Source: Epichloe hybrida
Taxonomy: Eukaryota; Ascomycota; Sordariomycetes; Hypocreales; Clavicipitaceae
Length of the DNA: 64,000 nucleotides
NCBI GenBank assembly: GCA_019022495.1
Contig: JAFEKR010000001.1
Span: 6,882,001 to 6,946,000 of the forward strand
Direction: 5' to 3'
The position numbers and the translations under genes were made by a program. Below the pieces are notes generated by a model, which made no database searches, had not been told where the DNA came from, and saw nothing but the letters and a program-made list of their open reading frames with translations. Below are positions 47,609-58,410 of the stretch, one piece after another. Numbering within the stretch: the first letter of the stretch is position 1; every line of letters begins with the position of its first letter.

Positions 47609-47876
47609 TGTTAAGGATATTCATAGCCTTATATCATAGCCTCAGATATTAGGTATTACTCTTATAATCCCCTCTTTGTTTAATAATATAGCTTTCTGTA
47701 TCGCGTTTAATATCGCGGTTTATTGCAAGCTTTATTTAAAGACCTAGATTCATTGCTTATAGATTTAAAGCTTATAAGCTTCCCTTTTCTCTCTGTTAGA
47801 TTTGGAATTCCTAGATAGCAATTCTACATCATCTTCTCTTCTGCTCTCTCTTTGCCTCCGTCTGCATCACTCCACA
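47609..47876 (+). repeat. 3' LTR of Copia-2
   Basis: 268 bp, from TGTTAAGGATATTC to CTCCACA, followed by GGTAT (47877-47881). Its last 40 bp are unmutated and merge smoothly into the gene-rich flank. Confidence 0.93.
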
Positions 47877-48458
47877 GGTATCAAGGGGTGGGTGAGTCCC
47901 GTGACCTGGCTGCATTAAAAACAACTGGAAAAGGGATTCAAAAAGTTGTCGCCAATGACGGCCTGCTCCGCGACAAGCTTCCGATGTCATCTTCCACCCC
48001 GAAACAATCCCAAAAAAAGCGGACAGGTTCGCAACTCGACTCGCATTTACTCCGTACTCTGCCGACTTCTGCCACTGCCTTTGCTGGCTGATGAGCCATG
48101 CTGATGAGCCATGCTGCTAGCTGCCGCCTGGTCATTTCCCCTTTACTCTCCTCTCCATTTCACTCAACTGACCCTCTGCTTGCACAATTTGGTTGATAGA
48201 TCCGGTCAGCTTCACTCCATCTTCCCAGCATTATACTTCGTTGGCTCCTCCAGCTTGCTTGGTTGTTTGGGAAAGGGTTTCGGCGTTATTCAATGTCCTA
48301 GTCATGCGGTTTGAGACAGGCGCTCATACATCATACAGAGTCTACGGAGTAAGTCACAGGGGCATTGAATCGGTAAGTGTCTTGTCAAAATGGCGAGCCG
48401 CATAACAGCTACAATTCAATTGATTTGCCTGGCCTGTCGTGACCCATTCACTGCGCCT

Positions 48459-48556
48459 GTCTAGAGAAGGGGTCTAGAGAAGGGGTCTAGAGAAGGGGTC
48501 TAGAGAAGGGGTCTAGAGAAGGGGTCTAGAGAAGGGGTCTAGAGAAGGGGTCTGGA
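48459..48556. repeat. 14-bp minisatellite GTCTAGAGAAGGGG, six exact units plus a variant
   Basis: Exact period of 14 from 48,459; the seventh unit is degenerate (GTCTGGAATAAGGG). It lies about 225 bp downstream of the ALAS stop codon. Unlike the repeats in the islands it is not AT-converted. Confidence 0.95.
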
Positions 48557-48707
48557 ATAAGGGCAAATCCTTCTTCTTTTGTAAAAGAAGTGTTGGGGCA
48601 GAAAGAGACGTAAGTCATTTACATGTGAAAAGTGGGCAGCTGTGCGGTGATCAGTGCGTGGCGAGTCCCGATGCCACCAAGACCATACTGTTTACTGCAA
48701 CCGGTTC

Positions 48708-48734
48708 GACGACGACGACGACGACGACGACGAC
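48708..48734. repeat. (GAC)9 trinucleotide run in the probable ALAS 3' UTR
   Basis: Nine uninterrupted GAC units start about 45 bp after the ALAS stop codon, so (GTC)9 should be present in the transcript. Confidence 0.9.
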
Positions 48735-48779
48735 ATAGCATCACGATTTCAATGTCTGAAAATTGCTCGTCAGCATAAC

Positions 48780-50661
48780 CTAACGTGCTGCAACGCGACC
48801 AGCAAGTCGTGTGGCGTTGCTACCCTCGCGCTCGAGCAGAGCTTCGGTGAAGCTGCCGTCCGGACGTCCGTTTGCCTTCATTTCCTTGGTTGCCTGCTCG
48901 ATGCCCAGCTGTCCATCCGTCCACAGAGGCTCTTCTACCTTGCCCTGCTCACCGACCCCAATAAAACCCCCCTCGGCAGCCCATTGCGACGTACGCTTGA
49001 TTCCGAGGCGAGTCCAGATCTGATCAACGGCTTCCACAAGCTCATCGCGATATTCCTTAGTGTGACCCGGCGTAGGAGTTATGCGGAGCCGTTCCTGGCC
49101 GACTGGAACGGTCGGGTAGTTGATCGATTGCACGTAGATTTGATAATCCTGAAGAAGCATATCGGACGCAGCCTTGGCTAGTTCCGCGTTGCCAACCAGG
49201 ATTGGAATAATGTGAGAAGGGTTTGGAATGACGGGGATGTCTCGATTATTGAGCTCCTCCTTGACAGCACGCGTGTGCAGTTGCTGCAGCTTACGATCGC
49301 CGTCGTACTCCATCTGATACTCAATGGACGCCTTGGCTCCAGCCATTGTGGCTGGTGGAAGCGACGTGGTGAAGATGAAACCCGGGGCCAGGGATCGAAT
49401 CATGTCAACCAATTTCCCGCTGCCTGCGATGTAACCTCCAACACACCCATAGGCTTTGCCAAGAGTACCGGTGATGATATCAATACGGTCCATGATGGTG
49501 TCCCGAGTCGATCCCTTCTGATGAGCTTCCCAATCAAGATGTTCGGCCACGCCAGCGCCGTTTGGCCCATACATGCCGACGGCATGAACTTCGTCCAAAA
49601 AGGTAATGGCGCCATATTTGTCGGCCAAGTCGCAGATTCCCTCAATGGGACCAATAGAGCCACACATGCTGTACACAGACTCAAAAGCGATGATTTTTGG
49701 CACGTGAAGCGGCAGGGATGCAAGCTTAGCCTCCAGGTCTGCAACGTCGTTGTGCTTGAACACAACCTTCTTGGTGCCGGAATGACGAATGCCCTGAATC
49801 ATAGACGCGTGGTTCAAGCTGTCGGACAAGATGACGCAGTCTGGCATCTTGCTACCAAGCGTCGCTAGTGTCGTGTCGTTGGCCACGTAGCAAGAGCTGA
49901 AGACCAAGGCAGCTTCTTTGGCGTGCAGCTTGGCTAGCGTGTTTTCGAGTTCAACAGCGTGCCTATTGTGTCCAGAAATATTTCTAGTTCCACCAGCACC
50001 GGCACCGTACTCGTCCAACGTCTCCTTCATCGTGTTGAGGACTCGCTTGTTTCGGCCCATGCCAAGATAGTCGTTGGCACACCAAACCGTAACCCGTTCA
50101 TCCTTGTTCGCCATATGAGCACGGGGAAATTCCTTGGCGAGACGGTTGATGTTGTTGAAATATCGATAAGACTTGTCCTTGTGCTTCTTGTCCAACTCCG
50201 TAGTGTAGAAGCCCTCGTAATTGAACTTGTCGATGGAACCACCATTGTGGCCGAGAGCGCGGCGAACTATGGAGCACAACAACGGTCAGTAAAACCTGTA
50301 CACTCCGGAAGTATCACACATCTTGCATATTCAACGAACCATTTTCGCGGGCTTCGATGATGGGGCCATCTGCAGTCCTAGCCTCCTGAAGCCCGCTGGT
50401 GTGAATGCGAGCCTTGCCAGTCTTGGGCTGGCCAGAGAAGGCGCGCAATCCAGTCGCAACCGCACCAGCTCTAGCCGACTGAACGGCCATAGCCTTGCCC
50501 ATGACGGGGCAGCGATGTCCAAGTACCTGAAGCTTGGACATGGTGCCTCCGCAGGGCGATGGCTTTGGACGAGCCGAAGTGGACAAAGCACGGAGGGTGG
50601 CGGGCGAGGCAGCCTTCAAGAACGGGCACATGGCCTTGGACTGGCGAAGAACGGAATCCAT
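48780..50661 (-). CDS. HEM1: 5-aminolevulinate synthase, mitochondrial
   Basis: First haem-biosynthesis enzyme: condenses glycine and succinyl-CoA using PLP in the mitochondrial matrix. Exons: 50661-50340 and 50266-48780; 1809 nt, 602 aa. The intron (50,339-50,267, 73 nt) has donor GTTCGT, a CTGAC branch site and acceptor CATAG; it is the choice that keeps frame. The N-terminus is basic and Ser-rich (transit peptide) and carries two Cys-Pro haem-regulatory motifs, C12-P13 (MCPFLK) and C51-P52 (RCPVMGKAM), known in this family to respond to haem. Catalytic-core blocks: [52 protein letters not shown] and the PLP lysine K378 in [13 protein letters not shown]. Length fits fungal ALAS, with a C-terminal extension after GIKRTSQW. 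Confidence 0.96.
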
Positions 50662-52102
50662 CGTTGTTGAGGCTCAATTGCCAAAACAGTAGAGTTAGGG
50701 ACGCTGATTGACAAAGTCGAACGTGTTCTAAGCTGAATCGCAGGGCTCTGCAAAGCAGCCTAATCTTCCAATGTATTCAGAATGATCAGAACGGTGAGGG
50801 TTTTGTGAGAGAAGAAATTCGGCGGGTTGTCGGCAAGAGCGAGGGAGGGTGTGTCTGGGCTGGGTTAGGGTGGTTATCCGGAAGTGTCGCCGTCAGTTGG
50901 GCCGGTAAGAGTGGCATGCCGGAGAGATCCTAAGCGAGCGCAAAATGCACATATCCGGACGCGCTAGCCATTTTTGGCAGCCAGGTCCCATAGAAAATTA
51001 TGGAACTTTATCTGAATTACACAAACACCACATCCCATCGTTCACGATGTGTGTCTTTTTGACTCGCGTAAATGCCTAGAAAAGGATTAGATGCCAAGAA
51101 TAAAGCAAAATCTGCCATTTTTAGGCACGAATTTGCACTTTGCGTAGTCCACTCACAAAGTCTGCACCAGTGCAAAGTTTGCACCTAAATAATCATCGTG
51201 GATGAAGACGTTGATAATGACCTTTGGCAGCAAAGGCTAGGGATATTGCAAAGAGCCCTAGTATATATACACCGTAATACATATTATTAGCGCCTCCATG
51301 AGCACAGTGATGTGCCTATTATGCATTGCTAATAGCATCATGAGATTACTGTGAATAGCTTCACGTTATTATCAGAGCTGCTGTTGCAATGGCTCTCTCA
51401 TGCAAAAGGCAGTAAGAAAACCACAGAAGTGGGCCATGACGGTTGTAAGTAGCCGCCCCATAATATAAATGCACATACGGACTACTTGTACCATGCAAAA
51501 AAAAAAGTCGGCAAAGTCGGTGCAAAGTTTGCACCGGCTCGTGGATCACACCTTAACAACTCAGCTCTCATTGGCTCTCATTGGCTGCCTTGGCTCAGTG
51601 TGAATAATATGCCGTGGTCATTTCCCCGCGTTCACTGCAACAGTGCACAGTACCCATCCGGCTCCAGAAGCTTCCGAGCACTTTGACTACATTAAGACGT
51701 CTCAACATTAAACATTAATTAGCCTTGGGCCAGCCGTCCTTCAGAACTACTTCCATTCTTGCTCGACGTCACGTATCATGTTCATCAGTTGGGAATAAAT
51801 GGACTAGTCGTTTAACCTAGCCATTGTGACAAGCCCGGCTGCTCATCACGTTAAACCGTCGCGTCGCCTTTCGCACGAAACTAAATACACAGAGGTCGTC
51901 CGCAATTAAAAATGCACGTGTGCCCGGCGACACGGCTCTTGTTCATCTCTTACATGGGTATCACAACGCAAATGCCAGCTGCCATGATTAAATACAAAAA
52001 AAAAGGAAAGGAAAAACACCCAAACCAGGTACATGCCAAGTCCCCAAAAGGTCCAGCTACTATCCCCCAAATAAACCAAGGAAGCATGATGTTTTCAGCA
52101 CT
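50662..52102. other. ALAS promoter and spacer to the SNF2 gene
   Basis: About 1.4 kb without a convincing gene. The part next to 50,662 is the ALAS 5' leader and promoter. Farther on are two copies of the palindrome-like GTGCAAAGTTTGCACC (51,170-51,185 and 51,520-51,535), an AT-rich stretch (about 51,240-51,480) and the 3' UTR of the minus-strand SNF2 gene. Confidence 0.5.
51170..51537. repeat. Two copies of GTGCAAAGTTTGCACC about 350 bp apart
   Basis: Each copy is a near-perfect inverted repeat (GTGCAAA/TTTGCAC around one or two central bases). A further GCACTTTGC lies at about 51,136. Could be a protein-binding site or a degraded MITE. Confidence 0.6.
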
Positions 52103-55100
52103 TCACTGTTTCCCCCCAATTGTCGTTGATGCTGGGGTGGTTGTCCCTAATCGCGCATCGAACTCGCTTTGAGGCAGTTTGTTCAAGGCATCCATGTTCC
52201 TCTCCAATTCACCAATGTCCGCATTAGCAAGATAATCCGCTTTCAAGACACCAGACATTAAAGCAACGACAAATCTATCATGTTCGGCGAAGTTGGCGAG
52301 GGTACCCCAATGATGACTGTCCGGTAGGAAGCCATGCTTGAGACCTTGACGAATTGTGTGTATCGAGTCGATGATTTTATCCAGAACTTCGGCTGGTGCT
52401 GCTCCAGGATACGCAGGGTGTCCTCCTAAAACTCGGTTTAACTTCCCAGACATTCTCTCTTTAAACTCTGTTTTCCGTGGATTTCTAATAACGGAATTGA
52501 AAGGATTCTCTTTGTATTGCATGAAAGCATTGACTTTGTCTGGCATTCCTGTCGTTGGTGTAGTGGATGCGGAGATGCTCGCCTCAGAAGCTCCCTGAGC
52601 CTTTGGCGAATCCCGCGCATCATTGCCGAAAAACGTTTGTGCCCCGGGAATGGGCATCAAGCTGGCGTGATGCTGTGTACTTGCCTATGAAGAAAGATTA
52701 GTCGTAGAGCAGAGTTCTTACATCCTCGTGAGAACATACTCGAGAAGCATGTGCCGACGGCGCAGCATCTGATGCTATGTCAACTGTACCTGTTGCTGAT
52801 GGTAATTGGGCCGCGGGCTGGACACCTGACGTTGGCAGTGAGGGAGCATCGCCGATATCGACCGTAGTACGGGTAAGGACAGAAGCTGGCAGTTCCTCAT
52901 CGCGAGACGTGGAAGGAGCTGCATTATTTGGGCGAGATACGGGTTGACAAGGCTGCTTGTCCTTTGGCTCTCGCACCTCCTTCAATCTTCTGAACTCCTC
53001 CGGGTTGCTGTGTCGAAGTAGATGAAGCCTGACCATGTCATCAGCCTCCTTTTGTTCCTCCAAAGATAACGGCGCCCTTTCATCTTCCTCCTCAAAAGTG
53101 TCTGTAGGAATTATCTCCTGGATAGCGCCGCTTTGATGGCTTTGATTGATTAGTATATCAAGAAGACTATCCTTCCCGATGTGACCTGTCAACTCCTTTT
53201 GTTTTGTCTCGATAATGTTGTGCCTCAGGTCCTTGTTCCTCTTGCCCCAACTGATTGGGTTTGTCTCGTCCACGACTCGAGAAGCAAGCTGCGATTTGAA
53301 AACTGTCCTGCCATGTAAATCCTGTTCGAAAGTGCCGGCAGTGACAAAATAATAAACGGTGACCGGTTTTGTTTGGCCGATGCGATATGCCCGCCCCACG
53401 GCTTGTTGTTCATGCACTGGATTCCACTGGAAGTCGAAAATCACCACACGATTAGCTCCTTGTATGTTGAGGCCAATGCCGCCGGCCCTGGTAGATATCA
53501 AGTAAAACTCGGCCTGATTGATATTGAACCTTTTGATCTGTTCTTGTCGCTTTGACATCGCGGTTCCTCCGTCTAGTCGATTGAAACGCCTATTCTGCTT
53601 TGTGAAAAGAGTCGACAAGTAATTCAGCGTGGGGATGGATTGGCTGAATACAAGTACTTTGTCTCCCTTGTCTCGAGCATAATCCAAGATCTGTATCAAC
53701 ATTTCGACCTTCGTGGACGCGGATGGTTGACCCAATTCAGGGCCGAATGAATCAAGAAATCCGGCCGCGACGCTTCGGGGAAGGCGTGGTTGTTTACTGT
53801 CGCCCTTCGAATTTTTACTTTGCTGTCCATTTTTGAAAAACTCAGAAGGGTGGTTGCAGATTAATCCAAGTGATGACATAACAGAAAGCATGTCGTTTGG
53901 CCCGGCCGCTTCAACTTGAGGGAATGCTCCGCGGTCAACTGCTAAATAGAGATTGTACAGTTTGACCTGCAAAGGCTTTGGCTTAAGACATAGAACGAAC
54001 TCTCGTTTGGGCGGCAAGTCTTTTGCCATGCAACTTTTGACTGTGGCTCGATGAACCTTCGGTGCAACTGTTTTTTTAAGAGCCTGGAGCATTTTCAGAG
54101 CTCTACGCTTTTGGTAACCATCACTATCGATGCTGACGCCCTGCTGAATAGGATTCGCATAGATCTCGCGAAACTCGGGTAACGGACCTAGGAAATTAGG
54201 TGCTACCCAGTCGATCATAAAGTAGTATTCCTCAATATTGTTCGCCAATGGTGATCCGGTCATGGCGATTCGACTCTTAGTTCGGAACCGAGAACACGTC
54301 ATATGATTCTGTGACGCAGGGTTCTTGAAGGTATGGGCTTCGTCTGCAACAACCAAATTCGGTTCGCGAAAAAACGCATCATCACTCTTCGCACCGTAGA
54401 CTTGTTTCAACATGTTATAACCGATCACCAAGACACCACCATTCTGCGACCATTTCGCAGACGTAGTTGCCCGTTCCTCCTCAGACAGGGTTGAGTCAAT
54501 CGAAAAGGGACCGCCCAGGATTTTGTCCACATCCCATGTTAGCAGTTCGTCGATCCAATTATTTACCAGTCCAGCAGGACAAAGCACCAGCGTCTTGGAT
54601 GGCCGAAGATCCTCAGGTATCTGCGATACTACGCTAGGATCCGAAGATTTGCTCGACTCTTGAATTGCCACGAGAAGCGTAATGACTTGCATGGTCTTGC
54701 CAAGTCCCATACTGTGCGATAAGAGACACCCTTGACGGAGATCTGGATCTTGAAGGATCTGATTCCACATGAATCGGACACCATCGATCTGATGGTTTTT
54801 GATCCTGTTGCCAATATCTTGGTTGATGTAAATGAATGACTGATCGTCCTGCTTGGACTCATTAATGATGAGGCGGGACTTGTCGTTGGGCATTGTTACA
54901 GTGTTGCCTAGGTTGGCGCGAAGACGACGTCGACGAGCCTCCTGCTCGTCGGCACGGCGCCTCTCTCGTTCACGAAGATCTACAGCGTCTTTGTTTTGAA
55001 CAACTTCCTTTGGCGCAGCCCTTCGTGAAAGCTTGTTGTTGGCAGATGATGCAACACCTTCCCCCTCCTCGTTGTCGCCTATGAGCTCGCTGTCAGACAC

Positions 55101-57425
55101 GTCCTCTCGCCAAATCTGATTTTCTTGTGGAAACAATGGCGCCATCTGCGTAAGAAAGTCATGCCAGACCGCCCAGCTGTTGCCACCTTGTTGCGCCCTC
55201 AGTCTTTCAATCGAAGTGGTCCTGAGGTCGGCCAGTCTTGTTTCCTTCAAGTTCTTGACCTTCAGAAAGCATAGAAACAGCCTTGATACATCGAAAGCAA
55301 GGGTATCCGGACCTGGCTCCGCAAGACGAGTGATGTCTCGAACCGGATTGGCAATATGTCTACCAATTGTCAGGCGAAAAGACTCATCAACAGGATTCTG
55401 CTGCACATGCTCCAGAACAGCGGACCGCCTCGAATGCCCTAATCTCCATAGAAGAGTGATAACTAGTGCATATCGCTCTTTCTGTTTTGACCAGTAGTTA
55501 GGCGGCTGACTGGCAATGCGTTTGACATCATTATACTTGGTTGGCCATGACAAAGATTGCACTTGCTCGATCGGCGGAGGGTCTGGATGCTTTTTCTTCA
55601 GAGCTTTATCTTCCGACGATGTTCCAACGGGGGTGACAGGGAGGTTTGTAGGAGGGTTAAAAGCAGGTTTTTCCGTAGGGGTACTAGGTGGACTCGAATC
55701 GATTTGTGTCAAATCAATGTAGATGGGAGATTCAACGGCCAGAACTGGGCTTTGTGATTCTTTTATTCGAGGAGCAGGAGGGGTCTGAGCCAGGTCAATG
55801 TGCGGAGGTAGCTCAATCACCTTGTCGTCGTCGACGATGAAGCTCTCATCATCTGAACTCGTCAAGATTTCTTCATCCAATGAGACATGTCGGGGTACTG
55901 TCTTGGAAGGAACCCTTTTCTTCGGCTGCGTCAGCGGTTTCGGCGGTTCAAATCTCGAGCTCAGAATATCGGCCAGCCAGGAATGATATAGCCGGTCCTC
56001 CACGCTCTGCTCCAGGCACTTTGCCTGCAGACGAATGTCCCGCTCCTTTTCCCACGCTTGGTCCATAATTTCCGCCTCCAGTCTCTTGATTCTGTCATCA
56101 CACCTTCTGGCTTCTCTGACAGCTCTCTCGAAAAGTTTGGATTTTGTGCCGAGCTTGGAAGCGTTGCTCCAGATAGCATGTTTCTTTCGAAAGTACTTGG
56201 GGAGCTTCCTTTCAGTCCAGTCTTCTTTCATGTCCGATATTTCTTCATCTAGGATTTGTCTAATCCTTTCCGTGTTTATAAGCCTTGAGCCGGCTTCCAG
56301 CCTTCTGCTTGCTTCAGCTCTCTCAGTTTCCATCTCTTTTCGCGTTTCCTCGTCCAACTCATCTGGCAGATCGTCAAGGTTCAGGATCTTATCCGACTCG
56401 CCGAAGGAATGAACATCTTCGGCGAAGCCTACACTGCTATCCAAAACATTCGAGGTGCGATTATTCTTGATCAGAAGACGCCTCATGATTCTGTTGATGA
56501 CCAGTCTTTTTCCGGGGGGGTATTTGGTGGGTACCGGAGTGCTAATCACATCTCCGTCCCCATGAAGCTGACGTGTCAGTGCTATCAGTGGTGATTTCAC
56601 ATCTTTAACATCAATCACGCCAGCTCCCAGATATGCCAACTCGTCTTCGCTCTCATCCAAGTGAGCAAAGTCTTGGTCACAAATTGTCGCTTCTGCACTG
56701 TTATGGCGTAGAGCGTCAGCTTCAGTGGCGAGGGGAATAGGAATTAGGTTCAGAGGCTTGTCCTGCAATAACTGAGGGGCGACTCTTTTCCTCTTTAACT
56801 CATTTGTCTGGGTTTTATGTCTGGCAACCCCTCGGGGCTTGGAATTCTCTGCTGAGATGTTGGTGGTTGATGGCTTGCCGTCGTGACGATCCTCACTCTG
56901 GTTGTCATAAGGATCTTCAGAGTGACTGTTGGAAGTAAGTAGATTATCGCCCTGCATCGTGGACGCTGTAGGAGGCGTGATTATTTTTGGTTCATCTATT
57001 GCTGTTGAGCTTCGCACAGGTTGAATGATATCGGGTTGTGGAGTTATTTGCACAGACATCGTTTGCCGTCGACCATGGTCATGCGATTCATGCTCTTTAT
57101 CCCCCCCGCCATCTAGATGGTCCAATTTCCATTGCTGAAATAATTGGCTTCGACGCCGCAGCATCATGATAGCTTCGCCCAAGGCATTCTTGTGTTTGAT
57201 AAGCTTGACGTTCAGGGTTTGATAGAGTTCATTTCGCAGATCATGGCCGTTAGCCTCCCCGACAAGATCATACGTAAGCAGACTATGTCCATCAATCTCA
57301 TTCTCTCGAATTCTAGCAGCCAGGTCTTCCAAGTTGCGTGAACAAGGACGGGTAAGAGCACAAAGCTCCGATATCACAACGTCTTCATCCCACAGAAAGG
57401 GATCTGTTTGTTGGATGCCCTCCAT
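52103..57425 (-). CDS. SNF2-family ATPase/helicase, ATRX/ARIP4-like, 1755 aa
   Basis: Predicted nuclear DNA translocase. Exons 57425-52740 and 52684-52103; the 55-nt intron (GTATGT donor, CTAATC branch, CATAG acceptor) joins ...AHASR to ASTQHHAS in frame. N-terminus (about residues 12-97) resembles a SAM-like helical domain (ENEIDGHSLLTYD ... LRRRSQLFQ). An acidic, low-complexity region follows. The SNF2 ATPase runs from about residue 870: Walker A HSMGLGKTMQ (about 905), DEAH box VVADEAHTFKN (about 1028), motif III GSPLANN. Helicase C-terminal lobe at about 1240-1400: KVLVFSQS, STRAGGIGLN, arginine-finger block QAVGRAYRIGQ (about 1345). A C-terminal tail (about 190 aa) has an unassigned helical region. 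Best fit is the ATRX/ARIP4/RAD54-like branch; exact orthology is inferred. Confidence 0.9.
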
Positions 57426-58410
57426 TGACTATCAGAATAAGGAGGCGTCCAATGCTGTAAATAGTGAGGCGCGTCAGCAAAAAAAAACATCCCAGGTAAG
57501 TGAAATGCGAAGCATGGGCGATGGTATTGGAAACTTTGTCCGGGCAGTCCAAGTGTGAAAAATAAAGCCAGAATACGGCATATGTGGAGCAGATCCTCCT
57601 ACAGAATGAACGAACCTGAGACTTCGACTTGTCTTGAGACAGCGCCTGCAGCCTCTCCAATCATTCCTGTGATCTTCAACGCTGATCGGGTCGAAATTAT
57701 GTGTGTCAAAAGGCAAATCCCGCAGGCAAATCCAAGGCGGTAAGTGCCGTTTGCTTGACAGTTGCTTGCGGCCTGGCAGATCTGTTCATGTTACTTGGGT
57801 GGAGTGGCACGTGACGTTGGTAAGGTGAAGGCAAACTGGTCCTCATCAGCTTTTGATCAACACAAATTCACCTTTGCGTGATGAAAAAAAGAGGTCCATA
57901 ATTTCTAGTTGCCTCCCTAGAGGTAGTCGTCACGGTTGCCAACAAAGCCTCCTTGGTATTTTGGCACGTAGTTGAGGTACTGGATCGGCAGGCACGCAGG
58001 CGAGACTAGCTAGTCCGTTGTATAATTTGCGCCCAAAATGTCCGGTCTGGTTTCTGGCACGGTATCGGTATAAGAGTGGTCAAGTGAAACTTGTAGGCAT
58101 CCAGTTGCGGAAAAAGAAAAGAAAGAAGAAAAACGAAAAGGCAAATGAGGCAGCAGCCACATCCTGATCAGAGAATCGATTTGTCTCCATCCAACCTTAA
58201 CGCTGTCCTGGAAAGGACCCGGACCCGCACTTGGCGGCAAGGCTGATGACATCTTCCTGGACTTGGACATACCCACTTTAACACACTTTAGCCAATTAGT
58301 AATCAATCCACGGTACAGCCAAGCTCAAGGCGACTAATTCCAGTCCTCGCCTGCTGGACATCGGTTTCGTGTTTGGTCAAGTCGTGCGTGTTGCTTCCCC
58401 TTCATCCGCC
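57426..58410. promoter_or_regulatory. Divergent promoter region between SNF2 and glutathione synthetase genes
   Basis: The genes start at 57,425 (minus) and 58,411 (plus), so this 985-bp segment serves both. Notable sites: GCACGTGAC at about 57,807-57,815 (contains the Cbf1-type core TCACGTG on the minus strand) and CCAATTAGTAA at 58,292-58,302, a CCAAT box overlapping the Yap1/AP-1-type element TTAGTAA, about 110 bp before the glutathione synthetase ATG. GGCAAATCC occurs twice at about 57,712-57,732. Confidence 0.55.
58292..58302 (+). promoter_or_regulatory. CCAAT box overlapping Yap1-type element TTAGTAA
   Basis: CCAATTAGTAA contains TTAGTAA (reverse complement TTACTAA), the classic Yap1 response element, merged with a CCAAT box. 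It lies about 110 bp upstream of the glutathione synthetase ATG; yeast GSH genes are known Yap1 targets. Function here is inferred. Confidence 0.45.

Larger units (their letters stand above)
29670..47876 (+). mobile_element. Copia-2: one Ty1/copia insertion carrying three nested elements
   Basis: The 268-bp LTRs at 29670-29937 and 47609-47876 are flanked by an exact duplication GGTAT (29665-29669, 47877-47881), so the whole 18,207-bp block entered at one site. Removing three nested insertions with their target copies (31163-33245, 35956-43710, 44906-47328) leaves about 5.9 kb, a normal copia length. Plus-strand order is conserved across the pieces: gag (about 30,830-31,154), gag end/protease/integrase (33,254-35,955), RT (43,719-44,300), RNase H (44,600-44,905, then 47,334-47,600). 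All frames have RIP stops. Confidence 0.93.
47882..48779. other. Region between Copia-2 and the haem gene, no gene seen
   Basis: Normal composition, open frames short and unconserved. Holds the 14-bp minisatellite (48,459-48,556), the GAC trinucleotide run (48,708-48,734) and copies of ACTCCGTA/TACGGAGTA-type sequence (about 48,049 and 48,344). Part must be the 3' UTR of the minus-strand ALAS gene. Confidence 0.5.

Noticed and set aside
47852..48405. Small open frames next to the Copia-2 3' LTR
   Set aside because: The first begins inside the LTR, the others overlap each other in different frames; no conservation features.
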